Assembly (NCBI GenBank): GCA_963732855.1
Contig: CAVTBB010000003.1
Location: 496,001 to 560,000, forward strand
Source of the DNA: DASXVU01 sp963732855
GTDB taxonomy: Archaea; Thermoplasmatota; Thermoplasmata; Methanomassiliicoccales; UBA472
Direction: 5' to 3'
DNA: 64,000 nucleotides
Shown: positions 53,353 to 62,000 of the stretch, one piece after another
Position numbering within the stretch: position 1 is the stretch's first letter
Layout of the letters: each line of letters begins with the position of its first letter
The notes under the pieces: model-generated
Told to the model about the DNA's origin: nothing
Seen by the model: the letters and a program-made list of their open reading frames with translations, nothing else
Databases searched by the model: none
Program-made: the position numbers and the translations under genes

Positions 53353-53874
53353 ATGCCAATGGGAATCGTCGAAGACTTCATATCCATCCTTTCTGGGGTG
53401 GCCGGCGATCCTGTTCTCTATTCAGTCGTGTTCTTCTTCTACGCAATCGCAGCAGCCGTTATCCTCCCAATACCGGTGGAGTTCGGCCTAATTCTCAGCC
53501 CTCATACTCCCTGGTATGTCCTAGCAATCGTCCTAGGGGCGGGCAAGGCAGTGGGTTCGGTGCTCGTGTTCAGGATAGGCCTGGAAATCGAAGGGCCCAT
53601 TCGTAGATGGTCCCAGCGTTTCAAGTTCTTCGGGAAATTCATTGGGCTGTGTGAGCGGTTCGTCGCCCGCTTCAACTATTATGCGTTGTACATCCTCCTT
53701 AGCATTCCGGGCAACAGCGACACTGCCATGCTATACATCTTCTCCATCACGAACAAAGATGGTCAGGCGCTCAAGATGAAGTGGTTCGCACTGGTCAATT
53801 TCCTGGCCGGTATCACCCGGGCGATCTTCCTAGTCGTTCTGTTGTATATCTTCAACATCAACCTTTTCAACTAG
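53353..53874 (+). CDS. Small polytopic membrane protein (VTT/DedA-like topology)
   Basis: The 173-residue protein has about four membrane helices with glycine/proline-rich loops (AAAVILPIPVEFGLILSPHTPWYVL; IVLGAGKAVGSVLVF). The PIPVEF...LGAGKAVGS arrangement recalls the re-entrant loops of VTT/DedA proteins, but the classic E-x-P-G motif is not exact, so the family is only suggested. ATGs at 53344, 53353 and 53359 are possible; 53353 sits ~23 nt after a TTTTTTAA element. Confidence 0.65.
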   Translation: MPMGIVEDFISILSGVAGDPVLYSVVFFFYAIAAAVILPIPVEFGLILSPHTPWYVLAIVLGAGKAVGSVLVFRIGLEIEGPIRRWSQRFKFFGKFIGLCERFVARFNYYALYILLSIPGNSDTAMLYIFSITNKDGQALKMKWFALVNFLAGITRAIFLVVLLYIFNINLFN

Positions 53875-53941
53875 GCTTACATCAAAACGACCCAAGTGTG
53901 GCTGGTATGACCAACAGTCTGAGCCGTAGGTCATGGAAATG

Positions 53942-53950
53942 TTTATATGA
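53942..53950 (+). promoter_or_regulatory. TATA-like box for purP
   Basis: TTTATATGA is centred ~26 nt before the ATG at 53971, supporting that start and a leaderless mRNA over the TTG/ATG candidates at 53947. Confidence 0.65.
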
Positions 53951-53970
53951 ATAAGACAAATTCTAAGTTA

Positions 53971-55041
53971 ATGGTTCCCAAGAACAAGATTCACAAAATC
54001 CTCAGCGAGTATGACAAGGACAAGATAACCATTGCCACCTTGTGCTCTCACTCTTCTCTCCAAATTTTCAACGGTGCAAAGAAGGAGGGGTTCAAGACGC
54101 TCGGTCTGGCAATCCGGGACAACAACCGATTCTATGACGCGTTCCCCCTGGCCAAGCCCGACGAGATACTCAAGCTGAACAGCTACAGCGAGCTGGTGGA
54201 TAACTATGATGAGTTCCTGGCGAGGAACGTCATCGTGGTCCCGCACGGCTCCTTCGTCGAATACATGAGTGCCTCCAAGTTCGAGGAGATGCCCATCCCG
54301 ACCTTCGGCAACCGAAAGGTGTTAGCCTGGGAGTCCGACCGCACCAAGATGCGGGAGTGGCTCGAATCAGCCGGCATATCCATGCCCCGGGTGATCGAGG
54401 ATCCCAAGGCCATCGACCGGCCGGTGCTGGTGAAGTACAACGGCGCCAAGGGTGGCCGAGGGTTCTTCATCGCCAAGGATTATCCGGACTTCAAGCTAGG
54501 CATCGACCTGGAGCAGCCGTACACCATACAGGAGTACGTGCTGGGCACTCGGTACTACCTGCACTTCTTCTACTCGCCGATCAAGACCGACGGCTACCGC
54601 GTGTCCGAGGGCTCGGTCGAGCTGATGTCGATGGACCGGCGTGACGAATCGAACGTGGACGAGATGTACAAGCTGGGCGCCGCCGAGGAGCTCAAGCGTC
54701 TTGGCTATTACCCGACATTTGTGGTCACCGGCAACGTGTCGGTAGTGCTGCGCGAGTCGCTTCTGCCGAAGGTGTTCGAGATGGGCGAGAGGGTCATCCA
54801 GCGCTCGTACGAACTGTTCGGCGGCATGATCGGACCGTTCTGCCTGGAATCGATCGTAACCGACAAGCTGGAGTTCAAAGTGTTCGAGATATCGTCCAGA
54901 ATCGTGGCCGGTTCTAACCCTTTCGTCTCCGGTTCTCCGTATTCTGACCTGGTCGAGCCGGAGATGAGCACCGGCAGGCGCATCAGCCGAGAGATCAAGA
55001 TCGCTCGCGACACTGATATGCTTGAAAAAGTGATCTCATGA
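53971..55041 (+). CDS. purP: Formate-dependent AICAR ligase (FAICAR synthetase)
   Basis: PurP is the archaeal ATP-grasp enzyme that formylates AICAR with formate and ATP in purine synthesis. The 356-residue protein has ITIATLCSHSSLQIFNGAKKEG at the N-terminus, RPVLVKYNGAKGGRGFFIA (ATP-grasp), and the C-terminal IGPFCLESIVTDKLEFKVFEIS...GSPYS signature. The ATG at 53971 matches the family start and the TATA-box spacing. Its stop overlaps the nep1 start by four bases. Confidence 0.94.
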   Translation: MVPKNKIHKILSEYDKDKITIATLCSHSSLQIFNGAKKEGFKTLGLAIRDNNRFYDAFPLAKPDEILKLNSYSELVDNYDEFLARNVIVVPHGSFVEYMSASKFEEMPIPTFGNRKVLAWESDRTKMREWLESAGISMPRVIEDPKAIDRPVLVKYNGAKGGRGFFIAKDYPDFKLGIDLEQPYTIQEYVLGTRYYLHFFYSPIKTDGYRVSEGSVELMSMDRRDESNVDEMYKLGAAEELKRLGYYPTFVVTGNVSVVLRESLLPKVFEMGERVIQRSYELFGGMIGPFCLESIVTDKLEFKVFEISSRIVAGSNPFVSGSPYSDLVEPEMSTGRRISREIKIARDTDMLEKVIS

Positions 55042-55670
55042 GGGTAACGATAATACTGGTCGATTCAGAGCTGGAACGAATCCCCGAAGGTGTCCAGGTC
55101 AAGCCCCGCTGCGACATCAACACACGGGTGTTGGAGTCATATCTGCACAAGGAGGTACTGGTCAACCTGCCGGAAGGCAACCGGAGAGGGCGCCCAGATA
55201 TGATCCACGGCATCCTCAACTTGTGTCAGAGCTCCATCGCCAACAAGCGGGGCTATCTTCGAGTGTTCGTGCATACCAGGAATGACGAGATAATTAAGAT
55301 CGGACGCCAGGCTCACGTCCCCCAGAACTACCTAGAATACCTGGGGTTCATGGATGAGCTAATGGAAAAGGGAAGGTTAGGGTCTGGGGACGAGGAGATA
55401 TCCATCTCGAAAGGTACCTACATGGAGCTGATTGACCGGATCAACGTAGATGTCACTGTGGTCATGTCCCCGCAGGGGCGGCAGACACCACTCCGGGACC
55501 TATTACCAGCGACAGGAGCGGAGGAGCTCGCCGTGGTCATCGGCGGTTTCCCGGACGGATCATTCAAGAGTCCGGTCTATGATTTGGCCGACTACAAGAT
55601 CTCCCTCGGTCCTGAATTGCTCACCATTACGGCGGTGGTGAGTGAAGTGCTGGCGAGCATACCGCGATGA
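55038..55670 (+). CDS. nep1: Nep1/Emg1 16S rRNA pseudouridine N1-methyltransferase
   Basis: Nep1 is a SPOUT methyltransferase that methylates the pseudouridine in helix 35 of small-subunit rRNA and helps ribosome assembly. The 210-residue protein has RRGRPDMIHGILNLCQSSIANKRGYLRVFVHTRNDEII and RQAHVPQNYLEYLGFMDELM, both typical, and a SAM-binding C-terminal knot (VVIGGFPDGSF, YKISLGPELLT). It is co-translated with purP (ATGA overlap). Confidence 0.92.
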   Translation: MRVTIILVDSELERIPEGVQVKPRCDINTRVLESYLHKEVLVNLPEGNRRGRPDMIHGILNLCQSSIANKRGYLRVFVHTRNDEIIKIGRQAHVPQNYLEYLGFMDELMEKGRLGSGDEEISISKGTYMELIDRINVDVTVVMSPQGRQTPLRDLLPATGAEELAVVIGGFPDGSFKSPVYDLADYKISLGPELLTITAVVSEVLASIPR

Positions 55671-55734
55671 TTCGTTCAACCGTCATTCGTTTCGGATGTA
55701 AAACAGATTAATCCGAATTGCCGCTTGTTCGACG

Positions 55735-55878
55735 ATGGTCAGTCTTGCGAAGGCCATCGTTGATATCGATGTCCGTCACAGTGATTGCCTTAATGATCTG
55801 GTCAGTTTTCTATTGGTTCATACTATCGTCTTGATATTCGATAGGTGCAGGTTTCGGCTCTTCAATTACCTTATCTGA
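55735..55878 (+). CDS. Possible small leaderless gene, 47 codons
   Basis: An ATG-started frame of 47 codons with a hydrophobic middle (LVSFLLVHTIVLIFDR) begins ~26 nt behind GATTAATCC, the promoter spacing of leaderless genes here. No ribosome-binding site or homology is recognisable. It could be a small membrane peptide or chance. Confidence 0.22.
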   Translation: MVSLAKAIVDIDVRHSDCLNDLVSFLLVHTIVLIFDRCRFRLFNYLI

Positions 55879-55948
55879 CCATTCCAATTTGGTAATGAGG
55901 AAATCGGCTCGTATTCAAAAAAATGTGGAAAAGGGGTTAGGAAGTGCC

Positions 55949-56857
55949 CTACCACCCGCGCTCCTGCATTCTTTCTTCCGGCTTTATTGTGGAGATCTCA
56001 ATGCCCTTCATCGCCTCTCCCAATCCCTTGGACACTTCGGCGATGACCCTCGGGTCGTCGAAGTTGGTGACCGCGTCCACGATCGCCTTCGCCATCTCAG
56101 CCGGGTTGTGTGATTTGAATATGCCTGATCCGACGAACACCCCGTCGGTCCCTAGTTGCATCATCAGCGCAGCGTCTGACGGCGTCGCTATTCCGCCCGC
56201 GGCGAAGTTGATGACTGGCAGTCTCTGTAATGCCGCAACCTCCTTCACCAGGTAGATGGGCGCCTCGATCTTACGAGCCACAGCCACCATCTCGGTCTCG
56301 TCCTTTCCTCTAAGCTCGCGGATCTGTCCCATGACCATCCGCTGGTGCCTCACGGCCTCGATGACGTTCCCGGTGCCGGGCTCGCCCTTAGTGCGAATCA
56401 TTGCCGCTCCCTCGTCGATGCGCCTGAGCGCCTCGCCCAGGTCCCTCGCACCGCAGACGAACGGAACGGTGAATTTCTTTTTATCAACGTGGAAGAAAGG
56501 GTCGGCCGGAGTGAGAACTTCCGATTCGTCGATCATGTCGACGTTAAGCGTCTCGAGCACCTGGGCCTCGACGAAGTGTCCGATACGGCACTTGGCCATG
56601 ACCGGAATCGTGACCGCTTCCATGATCTCTTCTATCTTGACCGGGTCGGCCATGCGTGCCACGCCGCCCTGGGCCCTGATGTCCGAGGGAACACGCTCGA
56701 GCGCCATCACCGCGACAGCTCCCGCGTCCTCGGCGATCTCCGCCTGCTCCGCGTTAGTCACGTCCATGACGACTCCGCCTTGCTGCATTTTTGCGAATCC
56801 TCTCTTGACCAGCTCAGTGCCGAAGCGGAGCTTGCTGAGGTCCAATTCGAATACCAT
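55949..56857 (-). CDS. pdxS: Pyridoxal 5'-phosphate synthase subunit PdxS
   Basis: PdxS (302 residues) makes PLP from ribose 5-phosphate, glyceraldehyde 3-phosphate and ammonia supplied by PdxT. Family motifs are complete: VVMDVTNAEQAEIAEDAGA, the PVMAKCRIGHFVEAQVLE lysine region, GAAMIRTKGEPGTGN and NFAAGGIATPSDAALMMQLG. PdxT is not in the window. PLP-dependent enzymes (aminotransferase, threonine aldolase) lie close by but are not in its operon. Confidence 0.96.
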   Translation of the reverse strand: MVFELDLSKLRFGTELVKRGFAKMQQGGVVMDVTNAEQAEIAEDAGAVAVMALERVPSDIRAQGGVARMADPVKIEEIMEAVTIPVMAKCRIGHFVEAQVLETLNVDMIDESEVLTPADPFFHVDKKKFTVPFVCGARDLGEALRRIDEGAAMIRTKGEPGTGNVIEAVRHQRMVMGQIRELRGKDETEMVAVARKIEAPIYLVKEVAALQRLPVINFAAGGIATPSDAALMMQLGTDGVFVGSGIFKSHNPAEMAKAIVDAVTNFDDPRVIAEVSKGLGEAMKGIEISTIKPEERMQERGW

Positions 56858-57004
56858 TTATCTCACTGTGGCGGCTTAGTATTGGCACCTTATATATGCC
56901 TTATTGTCACTTTTATTCACAATTGTTACATTCGTTCTTGGCTAATAAATGGCATGGACCTTCTCGAGAAAAGGATATAGCCCTCATGCGCAATTGACGG
57001 GGCA

Positions 57005-58160
57005 ATGGTCGCCAAAAGGATGAGCAACGTCCCTGAGTCTGGAACGGTCAAGATAGCCAATCTGGTAAGCAGGCTGAAGGCGGAGGGGGCGGACATAATC
57101 TCATTCAACATGGGTGAACCAGATTTCGATACGCCAGCCAACATAACGAAGGCGTGCGTGAAGGGGCTGGAGGAGCACTTTACTCATTATACGCCATCTG
57201 CCGGGATCCCCGAGCTGAGGAAAGCCGTGGGGAACAGATTGCATAAGAACAATCACATTCCCTGCGAGGAAAGGCATGTCCTCATCACCCCGACCAAACA
57301 GGCGATCTTCATGGCCATGCTGGCCATGGTCGAGGAAGGGGACGAGGTCATTGTTCCGGACCCGGAATGGGGGACCTTCGACGCCTGCGCCCGGCTTGCC
57401 GGAGCAGCTGTGAAATACGCCACCCTGGATCCGGCTGAACAGTATAGGATGACACCCGAGAGGGTGATGGAAATGGTCACGCCCAAGACCAAGTTGATCG
57501 TGATCAACTCGCCATCGAATCCCTGCGGAGCGGTCTTGGAAGAGTCCGACGTGAAGGGCATTGCGGACATCGCCAAGGACCACGACCTGGTCGTCCTTTC
57601 CGATGAGTATCTATGAGAGGCTTATCTTCGAGGGCAAGAATCATTCCATTGCATCGTTCCCGGGCATGTTCGAGCGGACCATCACCATCGGCGGCGTGTC
57701 CAAGACCTATGCCATGACCGGATGGCGCCTCGGATGGGCGGTCGCCCCGGACCCGATCTTCAAGGAGCTGAACAAGCTCCAGACCCAATCCATAACCTGC
57801 GTCACCTCCTTCGTGCAGTATGCAGGCATAGAAGCAGTAAACGGACCACAGGACTCCGTCGAGGAGATGTTCAGGGAATTCAAAGCCCGCCGGGACCTGA
57901 TCTTTGACCTGATATCAGAGATCCCGTCGCTCCATTGTGAGAAGCCGAAAGGTGCGTTCTACCTCTTCCCTTCCTATGACCAGAAGATGAGCTCCGAAGA
58001 CATGGCCACATATCTGTTGGAGAAAGCGTACGTCGCCGTTACGCCGGGCAATGCGTTCGGTCCATCAGGTGAGGGAAAGATCAGGATATCCTACGCCGCC
58101 AGCCGGGAGGAGATCACCGAAGGCATGAGCCGTATGAAAAAAGCTCTCGCACGACTGTAG
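57005..58160 (+). CDS. PLP-dependent class I/II aminotransferase, one frameshift
   Basis: The corrected 384-residue protein is an AspC-like aminotransferase: SGTVKIANLVSRLKAEG, ISFNMGEPDFDTP, VINSPSNPCGAVLEESD, and the PLP lysine in GGVSKTYAMTGWRLGW. The first frame ends at a TGA after VLSDEYL; removing one T at 57608 gives LSDEIYERLIFEG and links both halves. Aspartate, aromatic or other amino donors are all possible. A sequencing insertion is likely. Confidence 0.9.
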
Positions 58161-58165
58161 GGACA

Positions 58166-58342
58166 TCAATCCTTGACCAGCATGTTCGGGATGGAGCCCT
58201 CGATCGGGTAGGTCCTTCCGCACTTAGGACACTTCAGCATGCCTTTAACGATCTCTTTGCCCTCCTCATTCTCAACCGTCAGTTCAAGCGGATGTGCCTT
58301 GCAGGCCGGGCAGGCCAATATGTCCAGTAGGTCACGCTTCAT
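58166..58342 (-). CDS. Trm112-like zinc-ribbon protein
   Basis: This 58-residue protein, on the opposite strand between two larger genes, reads KRDLLDILACPACKAHPLEL, then LKCPKCGRTYPIEGSIPNML: the Trm112 pattern of a CPxC pair and a CPKCGRxYPIxxGIPxML-like end. In eukaryotes and archaea Trm112 activates methyltransferases such as Mtq2 and Trm9/Trm11. The HemK2-type gene at 3837-4418 is one possible client in this genome. Its stop is five bases from the aminotransferase stop on the other strand. Confidence 0.88.
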   Translation of the reverse strand: MKRDLLDILACPACKAHPLELTVENEEGKEIVKGMLKCPKCGRTYPIEGSIPNMLVKD

Positions 58343-58404
58343 GATGATCGACCATATCAGGCTTCATTGACTATATTTTTATTCGTTCATCCCGGGCCGG
58401 ACAG

Positions 58405-58415
58405 GTTTAATAAAA
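58405..58415 (+). promoter_or_regulatory. TATA-like box for the Gfo/Idh/MocA gene
   Basis: GTTTAATAAAA is centred ~26 nt before the ATG at 58436 and fits a leaderless transcript. Confidence 0.6.
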
Positions 58416-58435
58416 CGAACGCTTTTCTACTGGGT

Positions 58436-59410
58436 ATGATGAAGGTGGGCGTCATCGGCGTCGGCGCTATGGGCCAGAACCATGCCAGGGTCTATTCGGA
58501 AATTGCGAATTTGATCGGTGTCACCGACGCGGTTTCTGAGCAGGCAACCAAGGTCGCTGGTCGGCTGGGAACGAAGCCCTACTCCAGCGTCGATGATCTC
58601 CTGAGGGATGTGGACGCAGTCAGCATCTGTACCCCTACCTCTTACCATTTCGACACCGCGATGAATGCGATAATCAATGGCAAGCACCTGCTGGTGGAGA
58701 AGCCGTTCACCGGTGATTCTAAAAAGGCCGCCGAACTTTGTCGGGCCGCGGAAAAGCATGGAGTGACCATCGCGTCGGGATTCATTGAGCGCTGCAACCC
58801 GATCGTTTCCGTTGCCAAGGAGACAATGGAGTCAGGCAAGATCGGGAAAATAATCTCCCTCGCTTCACGCAGGGTATCGTCGTTTCCGGCGAGGATACGT
58901 GATGTGGGCGTGGTTATGGACCTGGGAATTCATGACGTCGACGTCATGAGGCACATCACCTCCTCGGACGTCAAATCGGTCTATGCGGTTGGTGGAATGT
59001 TCGCCAATCCGAGCTTCGAGGATTATGCCAATCTGCTGATGGAGTTCGAGAACGACGCAGTAGGTTTTGTAGAGGTCAACTGGCTGACCCCCATGAAGGT
59101 CCGCAAGGTCTCGTTCACCTGCTCCGGTGGATATGTACAAATGGATTATACCGACCAAAGCCTCGAGGTCTCCACCTCGCGGGTCAGCAACATCGACCAG
59201 GGCGATATGTTCCGCATCCCCTTGGAATATGATGTGAGAAAGATCAGCGTCAAGAAGGAAGAACCCCTGAAGACGGAATTGGAGCGCTTCCTGAAGGCAG
59301 CCGGATCCGGCGGTGTGCCGGCGGCCGGCGGGGTGGACGCGGTGCAGAACCTGAAGGTTTGCGAAGCCGCGCTGGCATCATTGAGGGCTCATGGCAAAGT
59401 GATGATCTGA
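58436..59410 (+). CDS. Gfo/Idh/MocA-family sugar oxidoreductase
   Basis: The 324-residue NAD(P)-dependent oxidoreductase has the Rossmann motif VGVIGVGAMGQNHARVY, VEKPFTGDSKKAAEL (the conserved EKP) and a C-terminal alpha/beta substrate domain (GVVMDLGIHDVDVMRHI). UDP-GlcNAc 3-dehydrogenases and related nucleotide-sugar enzymes belong here. Proximity to a nucleotide-sugar dehydrogenase and flippase suggests surface-sugar synthesis. ATGs at 58436 and 58439 are adjacent; spacing from the TATA box favours the first. Confidence 0.87.
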   Translation: MMKVGVIGVGAMGQNHARVYSEIANLIGVTDAVSEQATKVAGRLGTKPYSSVDDLLRDVDAVSICTPTSYHFDTAMNAIINGKHLLVEKPFTGDSKKAAELCRAAEKHGVTIASGFIERCNPIVSVAKETMESGKIGKIISLASRRVSSFPARIRDVGVVMDLGIHDVDVMRHITSSDVKSVYAVGGMFANPSFEDYANLLMEFENDAVGFVEVNWLTPMKVRKVSFTCSGGYVQMDYTDQSLEVSTSRVSNIDQGDMFRIPLEYDVRKISVKKEEPLKTELERFLKAAGSGGVPAAGGVDAVQNLKVCEAALASLRAHGKVMI

Positions 59411-59482
59411 GCAAGAGTGACGTGAACCGGGATTACTTCCGCTAGTTATAAATCGGCCATCGCAATCGTTACCCCGAGCGCC

Positions 59483-60517
59483 ATGAAGACCATCGATCTG
59501 CGGAGCGACACAGTAACCCAGCCCACGAAGGAAATGATAGATTCCATATCCAACGCGGGACTCGGAGACGACGTCGAGCGCGAGGATTCCACAGTTAACA
59601 AGTTGCAGGAGATCGCCGCCGACATGTTCGGGGCGGAGGACGCCCTGCTCGTCCCTTCCGGGACTGGGGGCAATCTGATCGCCATGTTGGCCCACTGCCA
59701 ACGCGGTGACGAGATCATCCTCGAACAGGACGCCCACATGTACTATTACGAGGTTGGCGGGATGTCCGCGCTGGTTGGAGCAATTCCCAGGCTGATCAAG
59801 GGCTATCACGGCGTTTTCACCGGAGACCAGGTCCGTGAGGCGGTACGCTGTTCTGACCCGCTCCACTACCCTCCATCGAAACTGGTGGAGATCGAGAACA
59901 CCCATAACCGCGCCGGCGGCTGCATATGGACGCCCCATCAGATTGAGGACGTAGCCACCGCTGCCCATGAGCTGGGAATGAAGGTACACGTCGATGGTGC
60001 CCGTATATTCAACGCCGCGATCGCGCTGGACACCGACGTCAAGGAGTTCATGAGGAACGTTGACAGTATGGATTTCTGCCTATCCAAGGGGCTGGCGGCG
60101 CCGGTCGGGTCGGTCATGCTAGGCAGCAAGGAGTACATCGAAAGCTGCCGGCGCTACCGGAAGATGGTCGGGGGCGGGATGCGGCAGGCTGGCATAATCG
60201 CTGCGCCAGGCATCGTGGCATTGACCAAGATGGTATCTCGTCTCAAGGACGACCATGTCAACGCCAAGCGTCTGGCCATCGCCTTGACCGGGTTTGAGGG
60301 CATCGACATCGACATGGATTCGGTGCAGACCAACCTGGTGCTCGCAGATATCTCCGGTACTGGCCTGGACTCCGACGAGTTTGTGGATAAATGCAGAAAG
60401 AACGGCATCCTGATATTCTCGTTCGGCCCGCGGAGCGTCCGGTTCGTGACGCACTACGGGATAGAGTCAAAGGACATAAACGAGACAATATCCCGACTGG
60501 AAGAGATGCTCAGATAG
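59483..60517 (+). CDS. ltaE: Low-specificity L-threonine aldolase
   Basis: The 344-residue PLP enzyme cleaves L-threonine or allo-threonine to glycine and acetaldehyde. Motifs are IDLRSDTVTQPTKEM at the start, GDDVEREDSTVNKLQE, HVDGARIFNA and the PLP lysine in FCLSKGLAAPVGS. A TTATAAAT box at 59446-59453 is ~33 nt upstream of the ATG. Its 3' end overlaps the nucleotide-sugar dehydrogenase by 8 bp, convergently. Confidence 0.94.
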   Translation: MKTIDLRSDTVTQPTKEMIDSISNAGLGDDVEREDSTVNKLQEIAADMFGAEDALLVPSGTGGNLIAMLAHCQRGDEIILEQDAHMYYYEVGGMSALVGAIPRLIKGYHGVFTGDQVREAVRCSDPLHYPPSKLVEIENTHNRAGGCIWTPHQIEDVATAAHELGMKVHVDGARIFNAAIALDTDVKEFMRNVDSMDFCLSKGLAAPVGSVMLGSKEYIESCRRYRKMVGGGMRQAGIIAAPGIVALTKMVSRLKDDHVNAKRLAIALTGFEGIDIDMDSVQTNLVLADISGTGLDSDEFVDKCRKNGILIFSFGPRSVRFVTHYGIESKDINETISRLEEMLR

Positions 60518-61813
60518 ACCCCTTGCCAATGCCGACGTATGCTATGCCATTACGTTCCGCGTCATGCCGATTGAAAAGGTTGCGCCCGTCCACGATAGCT
60601 GGCGTTCGCATCCACTTCTTCACCTTCTGTAGGTCCAGTGTCCGGTATGCAGTATGGTCCGTGACGAAGATAGCGCAATCGGCTCCGAGGAGCGCCTCCT
60701 CCAGGTCACGCGTCAGATCGACCTTGTAGGGATTGATGACCATTGGGTCATGGACAACCAGTTCAAACTCGTCCATCAGATCGTCTATGATCTTCAACGC
60801 CGGGGATTCTCTAGTGTCGTCCGAATCTCGCAGGAACGCCAGGCCCAGCACTGCGACCTTTGGCCGGATCGAAGTCACCTTCGCCTTCAGCATGACCTCC
60901 TTGGCCAGCTCGGCCATATGGTGAGGCATCGATTCATTGATAAGATCTCGCGTCTGGGATTACCTTTGCCGTGTTCTCTGCTACACCACTAAGCAGTAGC
61001 CAGGAATCCTTGGGAAGGCAATGGCCTCCGACGCCTGAGCCTGGTATGTGCATGTCCCGGAACGGACACGTGTTCACCAGTCTCCTAACCTCGAAGGCAT
61101 CGGCCCCCAGCTTCTCGCATAGAAGTGCAACTTCGTTGGCGAACGCGATCTGCACGTCGCGGTAAGCGTTCTCAGTGGTCTTGGATATCTCGGCAGATAA
61201 CAGATCGGTTGGATGGATACTCTGCCTGAACGATCCGGGAATAGAAATAGGCGCCTCTCTTGATCGATTCAGAGTCGAATCCGCCCAAGACCCGCTCAAC
61301 CTTCCTCATGTTGTTGAGCAGTTTTCCTGGCATGACGCGCTCGGGACAGTGGCACAAAAGGAAATCCTTGCCGACGCGGAGACCGCTCTCCTTTTCAAGG
61401 ATGGGGATGACTATCGACGTCATCGTGCCCGGCGGCAGGGTCGATTCTATTGAGACGAGAACCCCCTTCTTCATGGAACGGCTGACAGTGGTGACGGCGG
61501 ACTTCAAGATATCTAGTTTCGGCTTCTTATCCGGACCGATCGGGGTGTCAACGCAGACGAACACTGCATCGCTGCTACCCAGATCCTGTTGGTTGGCCGA
61601 TGCTTTGAGGCTCCCGTCGGCAATGACCTTTTTCAATAGCCCAGGCAGGCCTGGCTCATCACCTACTATAGGGCAGACACCGGAATTGACCATGTCGATG
61701 CGACGTTTGTCCACGTCGATACCTACTGTTCTGAAACCGCTCTCTGCAAGAACACAAGCCAGTGGAAGGCCGACGTATCCGATTCCGACCACGGCGACCT
61801 TTTCGTTCGCCAT
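60510..61813 (-). CDS. UDP-N-acetylmannosamine/UDP-sugar dehydrogenase (WecC-like), two frameshifts
   Basis: Three frames join to give a 433-residue nucleotide-sugar 6-dehydrogenase. The first has VAVVGIGYVGLPLACVLAESG and IESTLPPGT. The second has EISKTTENAYRDVQIAFANE and the catalytic cysteine region VGGHCLPKDSW. The third has VAVLGLAFLRDSDDTRESPA and VDGRNLF. One extra base at 61222 (giving RIVQASIHPTDLLSAE when removed) and one at about 60943-60945 (PDARLINESMPHHM) account for both breaks. GGHCLPKD and DDTRESP favour the UDP-ManNAc/GlcNAc type over UDP-glucose. It belongs to the surface-sugar locus with the flippase. Confidence 0.88.
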
Positions 61814-62000
61814 CGGGTTACGAAACATAACAATCAACTTAAGGATTCCGACATAGTTGCTCATCATAAGATAAACGATCGAGACTACATATCAATCCGA
61901 AGATTTCTCGTGGGAATCACGATTATTGGTGTCTTGTCACTCGTCTCTAATGAAAATAAAATGGGAGTGCAAATATCTGGATGAAGTGGTGTAGAAATAA

